This document shows, one piece after another, positions 1-7,170 of a DNA stretch of 37,229 bases. The notes under the pieces were generated by a model that was not told the DNA's origin, made no database searches, and saw only the letters and a list, made by a program, of their open reading frames with translations. This stretch comes from a virus. Numbering within the stretch: position 1 is the stretch's first letter; every line of letters starts with the position of its first letter. The translations under genes and the position numbers were made by a program. The stretch is taken from IMG/VR virus record IMGVR_UViG_3300037584_000579, positions 1 to 37,229 of that record, one strand, 5' to 3'.

Positions 1-114
1 AGGGTATCCACCTTCTTCTTTTATTTCCTTTGCTATTTCTAAAAGTATAGTATCTAGCTTGTCGCATTCGTCTTCAAATACATTGTCAAATATTATGTCA
101 TTTGTATTTATCAA
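1..114 (-). CDS. Partial small acidic protein, N-terminal 38 residues
   Basis: The leftward frame is open from a TTG codon at 114 to the window edge and continues outside it. The start is chosen because a clear AAAGGAG lies seven bases upstream of the TTG, and because the TTG overlaps the TGA stop of the upstream gene (TTGA), a coupling style used throughout this genome. The visible residues are acidic and helical-looking (an FEDECDKLD stretch, then EIAKEIKEEGG). I do not recognise a family. It is the downstream member of the leftward operon. Confidence 0.6.
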   Translation of the reverse strand, partial: MINTNDIIFDNVFEDECDKLDTILLEIAKEIKEEGGYP

Positions 115-317
115 GCGTCTGCTCCTTTCTCATTAACTACTAAGCTAAGTAAGTCTCTGTCTTTCTTAGACATAGACTCAGCTCTCTTCAAGCTCTCCTT
201 AAACTTAGGTAGTTCTTCTGTTTGATTAGCTACGACAAACATTAAGTTCATTAAAGCAAATTCTAAATGCTCTAGTCTAAACTCAATCTTATCTAGCTTT
301 GTCAGTATCTCTTTCAT
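111..317 (-). CDS. Small coiled-coil-like hypothetical protein
   Basis: A 68-residue protein of unknown function. The sequence is rich in Leu, Glu and Lys with a heptad-like N-terminal half (ILTKLDKIEFRLEHLEFAL), suggesting a short helical or coiled-coil oligomerising protein. The ATG start is preceded by AGGAGG a few bases upstream. It lies between two other small genes of the leftward operon and overlaps the next gene by 4 bases. No catalytic motif, signal peptide or membrane segment is visible. Confidence 0.7.
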   Translation of the reverse strand: MKEILTKLDKIEFRLEHLEFALMNLMFVVANQTEELPKFKESLKRAESMSKKDRDLLSLVVNEKGADA

Positions 318-324
318 GCTCCTC

Positions 325-546
325 CTAGTAAGGTTTAATAAATACAGAGTCTACATTTACAACCTCTGTCTTTTTATTTAGTCTTCTATTTAGATTAGAT
401 GAGTACACATCTGCTTCTTCTTTAGACTCGAAGAATCTATGTGGATACTTCTCAGTAATAGAATTGGTAAATGCACCACCTCTAATAATCCACCATGTAA
501 TACCATCAATCTCTTCTTTGATAGTCCACTTCTTAGGTAACTTCAC
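325..546 (-). CDS. Hypothetical 73-residue protein
   Basis: A small protein with GTG start, supported by AAAGGAG just upstream. It has two Trp-rich beta-like stretches (ITWWIIRGGAF) and a middle FFESKEEADVY segment of a kind common in small phage proteins with an alpha/beta fold. I do not recognise the family. It lies one base downstream of the nuclease gene, so the ribosome binding site is embedded in the end of that gene and translation is probably coupled. Confidence 0.7.
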   Translation of the reverse strand: MKLPKKWTIKEEIDGITWWIIRGGAFTNSITEKYPHRFFESKEEADVYSSNLNRRLNKKTEVVNVDSVFIKPY

Positions 547-547
547 T

Positions 548-1429
548 CTACTCTCCTTTTGTTTGGTTATATGTACATACTTCTCTTACAGGACAATACG
601 ATTCACACTTCATACCACCCCATGTTTCTTCATCTGTACACTTCTCTGGTAACTCTTTCTTTTCTAATGCAGATAGAAGAGCCTCCCTTTTCATAACATA
701 TCTTTCTATTAGATGTTCATTGTCTATGTATGGAACTTCTATCATGTATATCTTACCTGTAATCCCACGCTCTCTAGCTATCTGTAATCCAGCATCTCTA
801 ACTGTTGCTTGTATAAACATCTGATCTACTTCGTACCCATTTGTTTCTAGCAAGTATCTATAGAAATTTAACTGCCATCCCCAATCTTCTAAGTCTGCCT
901 TACTCTCATCTCTGTAGAACTCTTTAACTCTCTTTGGTGTACCTGCCTTACCCCATCTACCACTTCTCTTATACACCTCTGTAGGGTGCTTAGTGTAGTA
1001 ATGTGCTATCCCTAAACACTTTGCTATTTTATACGAACCAGAAAACTTGTAGTCTACAAGCGTCTTTGTCTCTGAATCATATAAGTCTACTGTACCTGTT
1101 ATACCATGTGCTTCTAGTGTTATCTCTGACTTCAGTCTATCTAGTAGACCTGCTGACTCTTCTAACTTTAGATGATGTAGAGTACCTGCTAGTGCAAATG
1201 CATTATCTTCAGGTCGTATACAATACTCAGCAGTTCTTTCTAGATACGATTGACAAGTACCATTTAATAACTCAGTAGTAGATGGCTTTCTATCAGAAGG
1301 TCTCTGCTGTGACATATGTAGAAGTGTTGGAAGAGATACTCCCAATCTAGATATATCTGCATGACCTTTCTTGATTTCTGTTATAGGAATGATAGCACCG
1401 CTACTATCTACAAACCCTCTCAACGGCAT
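548..1429 (-). CDS. PD-(D/E)XK nuclease, RecB/Cas4-like, with C-terminal Cys cluster
   Basis: A 293-residue predicted exonuclease of the PD-(D/E)XK superfamily, expected to cut or trim DNA ends during phage replication or recombination. Visible motifs are GTLHH near residue 82, GTVD with Asp115, DYK at 126-128 (the acidic/Lys catalytic motif), and WQLNFYRYLLE, the usual Q-x-x-Y helix. Four cysteines at the C-terminus (CX10CX3CX5C, residues about 264-285) resemble the iron-sulphur cluster of Cas4/AddB-type nucleases. The start at 1429 (MPLRG) is preferred over an in-frame ATG at 1477 because only the former has a good site (AAGGGAG, seven bases away). It overlaps the preceding gene by 10 bases, so it belongs to the leftward operon containing the amidoligases. 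Confidence 0.8.
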   Translation of the reverse strand: MPLRGFVDSSGAIIPITEIKKGHADISRLGVSLPTLLHMSQQRPSDRKPSTTELLNGTCQSYLERTAEYCIRPEDNAFALAGTLHHLKLEESAGLLDRLKSEITLEAHGITGTVDLYDSETKTLVDYKFSGSYKIAKCLGIAHYYTKHPTEVYKRSGRWGKAGTPKRVKEFYRDESKADLEDWGWQLNFYRYLLETNGYEVDQMFIQATVRDAGLQIARERGITGKIYMIEVPYIDNEHLIERYVMKREALLSALEKKELPEKCTDEETWGGMKCESYCPVREVCTYNQTKGE

Positions 1430-1674
1430 GATTTTTCTCCCTTTTCGTGGCTCGAATTTAGACTTGTATCGTTGCATGATTCAAGAGTTTTATTGCTATC
1501 ATCATAAATAATTCTTTCCAAGTATATCCCTGTTTCATTTTCAACTGCACTCAGTTCTTTTTCTACAATCCCTTCAGCGTTTAAGCCTTTGTGATAGTAG
1601 TTATCTTCGTCTACATAGACTGCTAGTTCTACTATTACTGTTTTGTAGTTGTCGTTATGATTTGTACTACTCAT
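1420..1674 (-). CDS. Hypothetical 84-residue acidic protein
   Basis: A small protein of unknown function. The N-terminal half has a beta-strand look (TVIVELAVYVDEDNYYHK), followed by an acidic helix and a polar tail. The ATG overlaps the end of the upstream amidoligase gene and is preceded by GGAGGAAG about ten bases away. Its 3' end overlaps the nuclease start by 10 bases. This puts it in a translationally coupled string between ligase and nuclease. No known domain is recognised. Confidence 0.6.
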   Translation of the reverse strand: MSSTNHNDNYKTVIVELAVYVDEDNYYHKGLNAEGIVEKELSAVENETGIYLERIIYDDSNKTLESCNDTSLNSSHEKGEKSCR

Positions 1675-2833
1675 TTACTCTTCCTCCCTTGAACTTACTA
1701 GTTCTCTTGTTAATATAATCACATAGCTCTACTCCAAAAGTACTCACCATGTGAGTAATAGGTGGTTTCTTAATCCACTTATCGTACTCATCTCCTGTGT
1801 ATCTTTCTAGGTCTATAGCCATATCTATTATGCGATTTAGTATCTGTATCCAATTAAGTATCTTGGTTTTGTTTATAGTTCCAGAGTGTAGACGGAACTC
1901 TAGAGAGCCATGATAGTATCTAGAATGTATATTAAGACCACAGTATCTAGCGTCGTTATACTTATCTGTACTAGGGTGAGAATCCATGTAATCATAATAC
2001 ATTTCTATTAACTCGCTCTCCTCTGTAATATTCCTAAGCTGTTTCTTAGGAATAGGAAAGTCTTTACACCAATTAGAACTCTGTCTAGAGTTAGGCATCA
2101 TACCTTTTAGTATCTCTTCAAAGTACCTGTATACTATTCCTACATGAGCTACTTGTCTAGCAGTTAGGTCTAATGAGTTGAAGTGTACATGTAGTCCACA
2201 ACTTCTATTAACTATTGCACCTATATTATTAGACCATGACATTAGATTATCTATACTTCCTAATAGCAGGTCTCCACTAGCAGGGTAGCTTACCATCTCT
2301 ACAGCTTCATATCCTTCTTCGCTGTTAATAGAACCATCACTTGTACTAGTCCAAAAGTTAGGTGTATCTAAAGCATCGTTATATGGGAATAGACATTCTA
2401 CTTCTACCCCTACAAGTCTACGAACAGGAAACTCAAAGGACTCTGCTTTTCTAGAACAAGCAGGTGGTTCTCTGTCATCTAAATTGTATAACATATCATC
2501 TATATCGTTAGGTACACAACTAGAACAGTAGGGATTGTCATTTCTCCAATACACCTCATCTCTATCTACAGGCTCTTCACAATCATAACAGTTCTCAAAA
2601 GATTCCCAATAGCAATGCTCACAGTAGGGGTCTTGATATGCAAAGTAAACCATATCAGTAGGCACACTTTCACTACAACTGTGACATGAGTAGAAGTTGT
2701 CATCATGACATGGTTGACAGTATCTGCTCCCATGACTTACTATAATATCTGCTCTATCTACAGAAATACCACACTCACCACACTCTGTTTGTTCAGGTGT
2801 CTCTACCACTTTTTCTCTCTCTTCAACTGGCAT
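1667..2833 (-). CDS. Amidoligase_2 family COOH-NH2 ligase with N-terminal zinc knuckles
   Basis: A 388-residue predicted ATP-dependent ligase that would join a carboxylate to an amine (GCS/glutamine-synthetase-like fold). Residues 18-106 contain three tandem CxxC...CxxC pairs (CGEC/CQPC, CHSC/CEHC, CYDC/CSSC), i.e. LIM- or zinc-ribbon-like modules. The ligase domain follows: GVEVE at 142-146, DGS at 167-169, CGLHVHF at 212-218, then GLNIHSRYYHGSLEFRLHSG at 299-318. These acidic and His motifs are the hallmark of Amidoligase_2 proteins, where they are thought to bind Mg-ATP and substrate. The ATG has AGGAG upstream. It lies two bases after a 108-residue unknown and close to a glutamine amidotransferase and a second amidoligase. 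The substrate cannot be read from sequence. Binding of peptide or nucleic acid by the zinc modules is inference. Confidence 0.85.
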   Translation of the reverse strand: MPVEEREKVVETPEQTECGECGISVDRADIIVSHGSRYCQPCHDDNFYSCHSCSESVPTDMVYFAYQDPYCEHCYWESFENCYDCEEPVDRDEVYWRNDNPYCSSCVPNDIDDMLYNLDDREPPACSRKAESFEFPVRRLVGVEVECLFPYNDALDTPNFWTSTSDGSINSEEGYEAVEMVSYPASGDLLLGSIDNLMSWSNNIGAIVNRSCGLHVHFNSLDLTARQVAHVGIVYRYFEEILKGMMPNSRQSSNWCKDFPIPKKQLRNITEESELIEMYYDYMDSHPSTDKYNDARYCGLNIHSRYYHGSLEFRLHSGTINKTKILNWIQILNRIIDMAIDLERYTGDEYDKWIKKPPITHMVSTFGVELCDYINKRTSKFKGGRVNE

Positions 2834-2834
2834 A

Positions 2835-3161
2835 CTAGACTCCTATGTTAGTAGCTTCTATAATACCAACTACAAAAGCGTTTATAACCTTCAACCAATT
2901 CATCTTCTTAAGAGTATCGTATATATCTTCTTCTAATGTATCAGAGTCTCTATCTATCTTTGCATCAATAGAACCCATTACATCTATCTGCTTGAGTAGA
3001 AAGTCTAGGTACTCCTCATAAGAGGAACCTACTAGAAAAGGATTCTTCTTAGCTCTATTATACAAAGTCTCTATCACAAACTTCTTAGACTTTAACTTGA
3101 TAGGGTTAGGAAATCCTACTAGTATAACCTTCTTCTTAGAATGAGAACCACGATCTATCAT
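2835..3161 (-). CDS. Hypothetical 108-residue protein inside the amidoligase cluster
   Basis: Unknown function. The protein has a basic N-terminus (HSKKKVILVGFPNPIKLKSKK), a helical middle with an acidic DRDSDTLEEDIYDTL stretch, and a hydrophobic C-terminus (VINAFVVGIIEATNIGV). A strong GGGAGGTG precedes the ATG. It overlaps the 3' end of the glutamine amidotransferase gene by 26 bases and is followed after one base by the first amidoligase, so it is almost certainly made together with them. It could be a partner or a substrate of the ligases, but nothing in the sequence proves this. Confidence 0.7.
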   Translation of the reverse strand: MIDRGSHSKKKVILVGFPNPIKLKSKKFVIETLYNRAKKNPFLVGSSYEEYLDFLLKQIDVMGSIDAKIDRDSDTLEEDIYDTLKKMNWLKVINAFVVGIIEATNIGV

Positions 3162-4146
3162 CTTTCACCTCCCTTTTATCTTCATTGCTATAAGAGTCTT
3201 TATCTACAAAGTACTCACAGTCAAAGCACACTCTCTTGTTATCTGCATCTGTCCATAACTCCTCTTGGTCTATCCACTCATAACAATACTCACACATATC
3301 CTTTCTACTGTCGCAGGTAGCAGGTAGAGCCATAGTAGCAGGACTTGAACCTCTAGTATACTCATCTCTCCAAGACCAACCTCCGTACATAGAAGTCTTG
3401 TAGTTGTATTGAGACAAGGTCTCAAACTGCACTTGCTCTCTGTTGGGCTTACTATTGAAGCTATCTACATCATAGGTATAGATATAGTCCTCTGCTACAT
3501 TCTTGATTGGTAGAACTAGACCAGCTCTAAGCATAGACTCTCTCATAATCTCTTTAGTAGAAGCCCAAAACAATACTCTAGCCTTCTTCCAATAAGCTAC
3601 TACCATAGGTCTACCAGACTCTCTAGCTAGGTGTACCTTTCTATTACTATCCTTTACCCATGTTAGAGCAAAGTCACCTTCTATATTCTCGAAGGCTTCA
3701 TGCATCTTGTTTCTATTAAGAGACTGAAACAATACCTGCGAGTCTACCTCGGGTACACCTTTACCCATAGACTTAGCTACTTCATTGTAGTTGTAGATGA
3801 CACCATTGTGTACACCTACTACATCTCCTACTGTAAACGGATGTGCATTAGTTACCTTTACCTTACCATGTGTAGCTAGTCTAACGTGACCCATTACAAT
3901 GGTAGTTTCTCTTGTTATTCGTGATAGAATATTAGCATCAAAGTCATGCATATCTACCAAGCTAGATGAATCTACAAGCGTCTTGTAGGTATGTCTACTA
4001 TCTGAATCAATAATAGAAAAACCTGTACTATCCGTACCACGGATAGAAGACTCATCTGTTAGCTCGGTGAACACATCTCTAAGAATCCTCATCTGATTGT
4101 TAGATTGTCTACCACTAGTCTTAGCGAATCCAAAGATTCCACACAT
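3136..4146 (-). CDS. Class II glutamine amidotransferase (Ntn-hydrolase) with C-terminal zinc knuckle
   Basis: A 336-residue protein with a GlmS/PurF-type glutaminase domain. It begins MCGIFGF, so removal of Met1 would expose catalytic Cys2. Further motifs are RGTDSTGFS, GHVRLATHG, NAHPF, HNGVI, EVDSQ and EGDFALTW, in the usual order over residues 1-165. No sugar isomerase or phosphoribosyltransferase domain follows. Instead there is a shorter C-terminal region ending in a CEYC...CFDC zinc knuckle (about residues 285-310) like those of the adjacent ligases. It could release ammonia from glutamine for an amidation, or act as an Ntn amidase/peptidase on a ligated product. AAGGAG lies upstream of the ATG, and 17 bases separate it from the second amidoligase. 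Confidence 0.88.
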   Translation of the reverse strand: MCGIFGFAKTSGRQSNNQMRILRDVFTELTDESSIRGTDSTGFSIIDSDSRHTYKTLVDSSSLVDMHDFDANILSRITRETTIVMGHVRLATHGKVKVTNAHPFTVGDVVGVHNGVIYNYNEVAKSMGKGVPEVDSQVLFQSLNRNKMHEAFENIEGDFALTWVKDSNRKVHLARESGRPMVVAYWKKARVLFWASTKEIMRESMLRAGLVLPIKNVAEDYIYTYDVDSFNSKPNREQVQFETLSQYNYKTSMYGGWSWRDEYTRGSSPATMALPATCDSRKDMCEYCYEWIDQEELWTDADNKRVCFDCEYFVDKDSYSNEDKREVKDDRSWFSF

Positions 4147-4163
4147 ACTATTTTCTCCTTTTG

Positions 4164-5984
4164 TTAGTTGTTATCTATTCTCCTGTCTATATACTCAGCA
4201 CCGAATACACCTGTTATATCTTTAAGTATATCCATAGTTGGTATTTTGTCAGAAATAATTCTGCTACAAAGCACAGGGTCTCTTTGTAATTTTGTAGCCG
4301 TTGTCATAATTCTATTGAGAAATTGTATCCACTCTTGAATAGGTCTAGAGTATATACTACCCTCATGGTATCTAAATTCTATTGTGCCTAAGTAGAACCT
4401 AGCGTGTATATTAGTACCAAAGTACCTAGCATCATTGTACTTATTATCAGTAAGGTTAGTATTAGCACCTTTGTAGTATTCGTTTACTAGATGACTTAGG
4501 CTTCTCATTCTAGATATTTTTCTAGGACTCATAGGTATTTCTTTACAATATGTATTATCTGTTCTATTACTAGGTAACCCTCTATAGATATAACCTTGCA
4601 ACCTAGACATAATCATTAGTAAAGATTGTATCTCTGTAAAGTTAAAGTCTAGTGCGTTCATATGTATATGTATACCACAGCTCTCATCTGTATAGTTATC
4701 ATCTTCTCTATGTGTCTGCTCTAGACTATCTAGTGCTTCTACTACTGTATCACCTATAATAGGCTTATGAGTTACAAACTCTACACCTCCAGAACTTAGA
4801 GAGCCATCTTCTATTACCTCAAAGTAGTCAGGCTCACCTACTGCACTTACATAGTCCTCAGAGTCATCGTAGCAAGTTATAACCTCACTTTCTATACCTA
4901 TGTATCTATTGTACTCACTCTTAGTTGCTAGTTTCATAGGTAGCCTTCTGTATCTAAAAGGACTAGCTAGATAAGACTGCAACTTTAGATCGGCACAAGA
5001 GGTGCAATATCTACGACCTAAAACATTATGATAACCTTCATGATTTCTAGCAAAGTCCATTAATAGCATTCTTCTATCAGCAGAACTTTCTGCATGTCTA
5101 AGCTTGTCAAAGTCTATTACATCAGAACATCTACAATGTTCACAAGATATAATTAGGCTCTCCCAACAAGGCTTACAACACCTAGTAATATCTAAGTCTA
5201 GGTATGTACTTTTAGTGTTTTTATCTTGTACGCTAAGTATACCTACTAAGTCAGTTAACTTGTAATCCGTATGACAAGCATCACATTTTTCTACTGTAGT
5301 ATTGTAACAAGTGTTGCAGTACTTATCTTCATTGTGTACATATGTATCAGTTACTATGTCGCTACACTTAGTACAAGCATGGTAGAGTCTGTTGCTTCTA
5401 GTATTCTTTCTAATAGCTACAGCTAATATTTGTTGCCATTCACCTTGTAGATAGAATCTATTAACAGTAGGTTCACTTACATAAGTATTATCTACAAATG
5501 TCAAATCTTGTATCTTTTTATGTAAAGGTCTAACCTCACTAGTAATTCTATATTCAGCAGTAGACAAAAGATATTCCATCATGTCTAGACTATCTTCATA
5601 TCTACTATGTAGTATATTGCTATAATAGACTGACTTATAGTTTATTTCATCTTCTACGTTATACTCAAATGTTAGATTGTACAATCGCCTATCTGAATAT
5701 AATAGATCGGTAGCTCTACATAATATTCTATTACTACCTTTTTTAGTTTCTATTAGAACACCTAGTACATACTTAGAGTTAGGATTGTCCCAATCTTCTA
5801 TCTTAGCTACGTCTAGTATCTTAGCTACTCTAGATGCTATAGTCTTAAAATGGTAAGACTGTAGAGTTCTGTCATTAGCATAGACATCGTAGTCGTAGAG
5901 AACATCTATCTCTTTGAAACTACTAGCACTAGTATACCTAGCATTAGTTGTATCTAGTAGATAGACGTCATTTGAATATAACAT
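4164..5984 (-). CDS. Second Amidoligase_2 COOH-NH2 ligase, long form with zinc knuckles
   Basis: A 606-residue paralogue of the 388-residue ligase. An unrecognised N-terminal region of about 200 residues comes first, then three zinc-knuckle pairs (CTKC/CNTC, CDAC/CKPC, CEHC/CTSC; residues 204-330). The amidoligase domain has YIGIESE at 361-367, EDGS at 392-395, CGIHIHM at 436-442 and GTNIHARFYLGTIEFRYHEG at 523-542. A shared KYNDARY motif before the last block and WIQxLNRI after it show common descent with the shorter ligase. The start has AAGGAGG six bases upstream and overlaps a 48-residue upstream frame by 17 bases. CTA dominates its leucine codons, unlike the structural genes. The roles of the N-terminal region and the substrate are unknown. 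Confidence 0.85.
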   Translation of the reverse strand: MLYSNDVYLLDTTNARYTSASSFKEIDVLYDYDVYANDRTLQSYHFKTIASRVAKILDVAKIEDWDNPNSKYVLGVLIETKKGSNRILCRATDLLYSDRRLYNLTFEYNVEDEINYKSVYYSNILHSRYEDSLDMMEYLLSTAEYRITSEVRPLHKKIQDLTFVDNTYVSEPTVNRFYLQGEWQQILAVAIRKNTRSNRLYHACTKCSDIVTDTYVHNEDKYCNTCYNTTVEKCDACHTDYKLTDLVGILSVQDKNTKSTYLDLDITRCCKPCWESLIISCEHCRCSDVIDFDKLRHAESSADRRMLLMDFARNHEGYHNVLGRRYCTSCADLKLQSYLASPFRYRRLPMKLATKSEYNRYIGIESEVITCYDDSEDYVSAVGEPDYFEVIEDGSLSSGGVEFVTHKPIIGDTVVEALDSLEQTHREDDNYTDESCGIHIHMNALDFNFTEIQSLLMIMSRLQGYIYRGLPSNRTDNTYCKEIPMSPRKISRMRSLSHLVNEYYKGANTNLTDNKYNDARYFGTNIHARFYLGTIEFRYHEGSIYSRPIQEWIQFLNRIMTTATKLQRDPVLCSRIISDKIPTMDILKDITGVFGAEYIDRRIDNN

Positions 5985-6114
5985 CTCTTACCTCCTTGAG
6001 TATTGCTACTATATAATCTCTGTACATAATAACAACACCACTAGAAAGAATAGTCAGTAGACTGACATGACTCTCTCCACAGGAACCAAGTAGATGGTGT
6101 AGTATCTCTCTCAT
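5968..6114 (-). CDS. Small hydrophobic peptide (48 aa) upstream of the long amidoligase
   Basis: A 48-residue frame begins at an ATG with AAGGAG five bases upstream, right after the stop of the DenV-like gene, and ends inside the start of the long amidoligase gene (17-base overlap). The peptide begins MREILHHLLG, has a hydrophobic centre (VSLLTILSSGVVIM), and ends in a charged helix (ILKEVRDVIFK). One membrane segment is possible but weak. It may be a leader/coupling peptide, a small membrane protein, or a candidate ligase substrate. Only its position and ribosome binding site support it. Confidence 0.5.
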   Translation of the reverse strand: MREILHHLLGSCGESHVSLLTILSSGVVIMYRDYIVAILKEVRDVIFK

Positions 6115-6133
6115 ACATTCTCCTTGTTAGTTA

Positions 6134-6556
6134 TTAGATAGGCCAATAATACTCCATGTCTATTGGCTCTTCCCATTTGTACCTAGAGTAGTAATACTCT
6201 AAGTCTTTACGTAGTAGATTGCTTCTATGAGAAGCGTGTACTCTATCATCGCCCAACCAAGTGGGCATCTCTATAGAATTTGGTAGACCTACAAGTTCCA
6301 TCGTATTGTTGTAACCTCTAAGTATCCACTCTTCTATCATCTTGTTCTTGTAGAGTAGCAACGCTTCTACATAACCATCCCACATTAGAACGGCAGGATG
6401 TCTTCTCCAACCCTTGTACTTCTTACCTTGTAGAGTTGGATTATCTACTAATACATTGTATATTTGTAATGCTTCTACTCTCTGCTTACCTAGTCTACGA
6501 TAGTCTAGCATACTAGCAGAGATAGAGAAATCTTCGTGTGGTAGAAATGTTTGCAT
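6134..6556 (-). CDS. DenV-like / MSMEG_6728 family protein (predicted pyrimidine-dimer glycosylase fold)
   Basis: A 140-residue protein matching from memory the MSMEG_6728 family, related to pyrimidine dimer DNA glycosylases such as T4 DenV. Diagnostic stretches are MQTFLPHEDF at the start, LDYRRLGKQRVEALQIY (17-33), RRHPAVLMWDGY near residues 51-62, and SHRSNLLRKD near 109-118, with a C-terminal YYWP. Length is normal for the family. A repair role at UV or abasic lesions is plausible for a sunlit-water phage, but activity in this branch of the family is not something I can assert. The stop of a 40-residue gene abuts its ATG (TAGATG). Confidence 0.8.
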   Translation of the reverse strand: MQTFLPHEDFSISASMLDYRRLGKQRVEALQIYNVLVDNPTLQGKKYKGWRRHPAVLMWDGYVEALLLYKNKMIEEWILRGYNNTMELVGLPNSIEMPTWLGDDRVHASHRSNLLRKDLEYYYSRYKWEEPIDMEYYWPI

Positions 6557-6679
6557 CTACAACCATATCCTTAGTAGTTGTAACAATATGTAGATAGGTG
6601 CTAATATAGCTAGAACCTCTCCTACATCTTCTATTCTTTCTACTATCTCTTCCATTATCTTGTCGAATCTATCTACCAT
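6557..6679 (-). CDS. Small membrane peptide, 40 aa
   Basis: A short frame with AGGAG five bases before its ATG. It overlaps the 3' end of the upstream 152-residue gene by 7 bases and ends directly before the DenV-like ATG. The first 20 residues are an amphipathic acidic helix (FDKIMEEIVERIEDVGE), followed by a hydrophobic segment (VLAILAPIYILLQLLRIWL) long enough to span a membrane. Topology and function are unknown. It may simply couple translation between neighbours. Confidence 0.55.
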   Translation of the reverse strand: MVDRFDKIMEEIVERIEDVGEVLAILAPIYILLQLLRIWL

Positions 6680-7131
6680 GTCTTCTCCTCTCTTAGTATT
6701 GGTCTAACAATTCTAGGGTCTAGAAGTCTACCTTTTCTCTTATGGTAGGTATTGTCTACTACCATTCTTCTACGAGTACTAGCCATTCTCTTAGCTTGGC
6801 GTTCTAGTGCCTCTGCTACTTCTTTTCTCTTGAGTGTAGTAGCTAGGGTAATTCTCTTGTAACTAGTTCTAGCATACTCATCATGTACATTGACTACCTT
6901 GTTCTCTTGAAACGCTTTCTGTCTGAACATTTCTATAAGCTCCCAAGTCTGTAACATAGACTTAGACATATTAGTTAGTACAATGGGATTATCTAGTGAT
7001 GAGTCATCTATATGAAGAGAATATCTACTACTGTTTTTAGAGATACGAATATCTACTGTGCCACTACTACTATATCTATATAGATCGAGTGGAGTAGGTG
7101 ATTCCATATCTACTATTATATCATCTATCAT
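6673..7131 (-). CDS. Hypothetical basic protein, 152 aa
   Basis: Unknown function. The N-terminal half is polar and Ser-rich with beta-like segments (VDIRISKNSSRYSLHIDD). The C-terminal half is strongly basic and helical (TLKRKEVAEALERQAKRMA, then RRRMVVDN and a KRKGRLLDPR tail), which suggests nucleic acid binding. The start ATG has AGAGG upstream. It is the first gene after a 134-base leader that carries repeated TAGTAGAA words and a hairpin. No family is recognised. Confidence 0.7.
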   Translation of the reverse strand: MIDDIIVDMESPTPLDLYRYSSSGTVDIRISKNSSRYSLHIDDSSLDNPIVLTNMSKSMLQTWELIEMFRQKAFQENKVVNVHDEYARTSYKRITLATTLKRKEVAEALERQAKRMASTRRRMVVDNTYHKRKGRLLDPRIVRPILREEKTW

Positions 7132-7170
7132 AATTGCCTCTACGACTTTTGTTATCTATAAAATTCGCAT

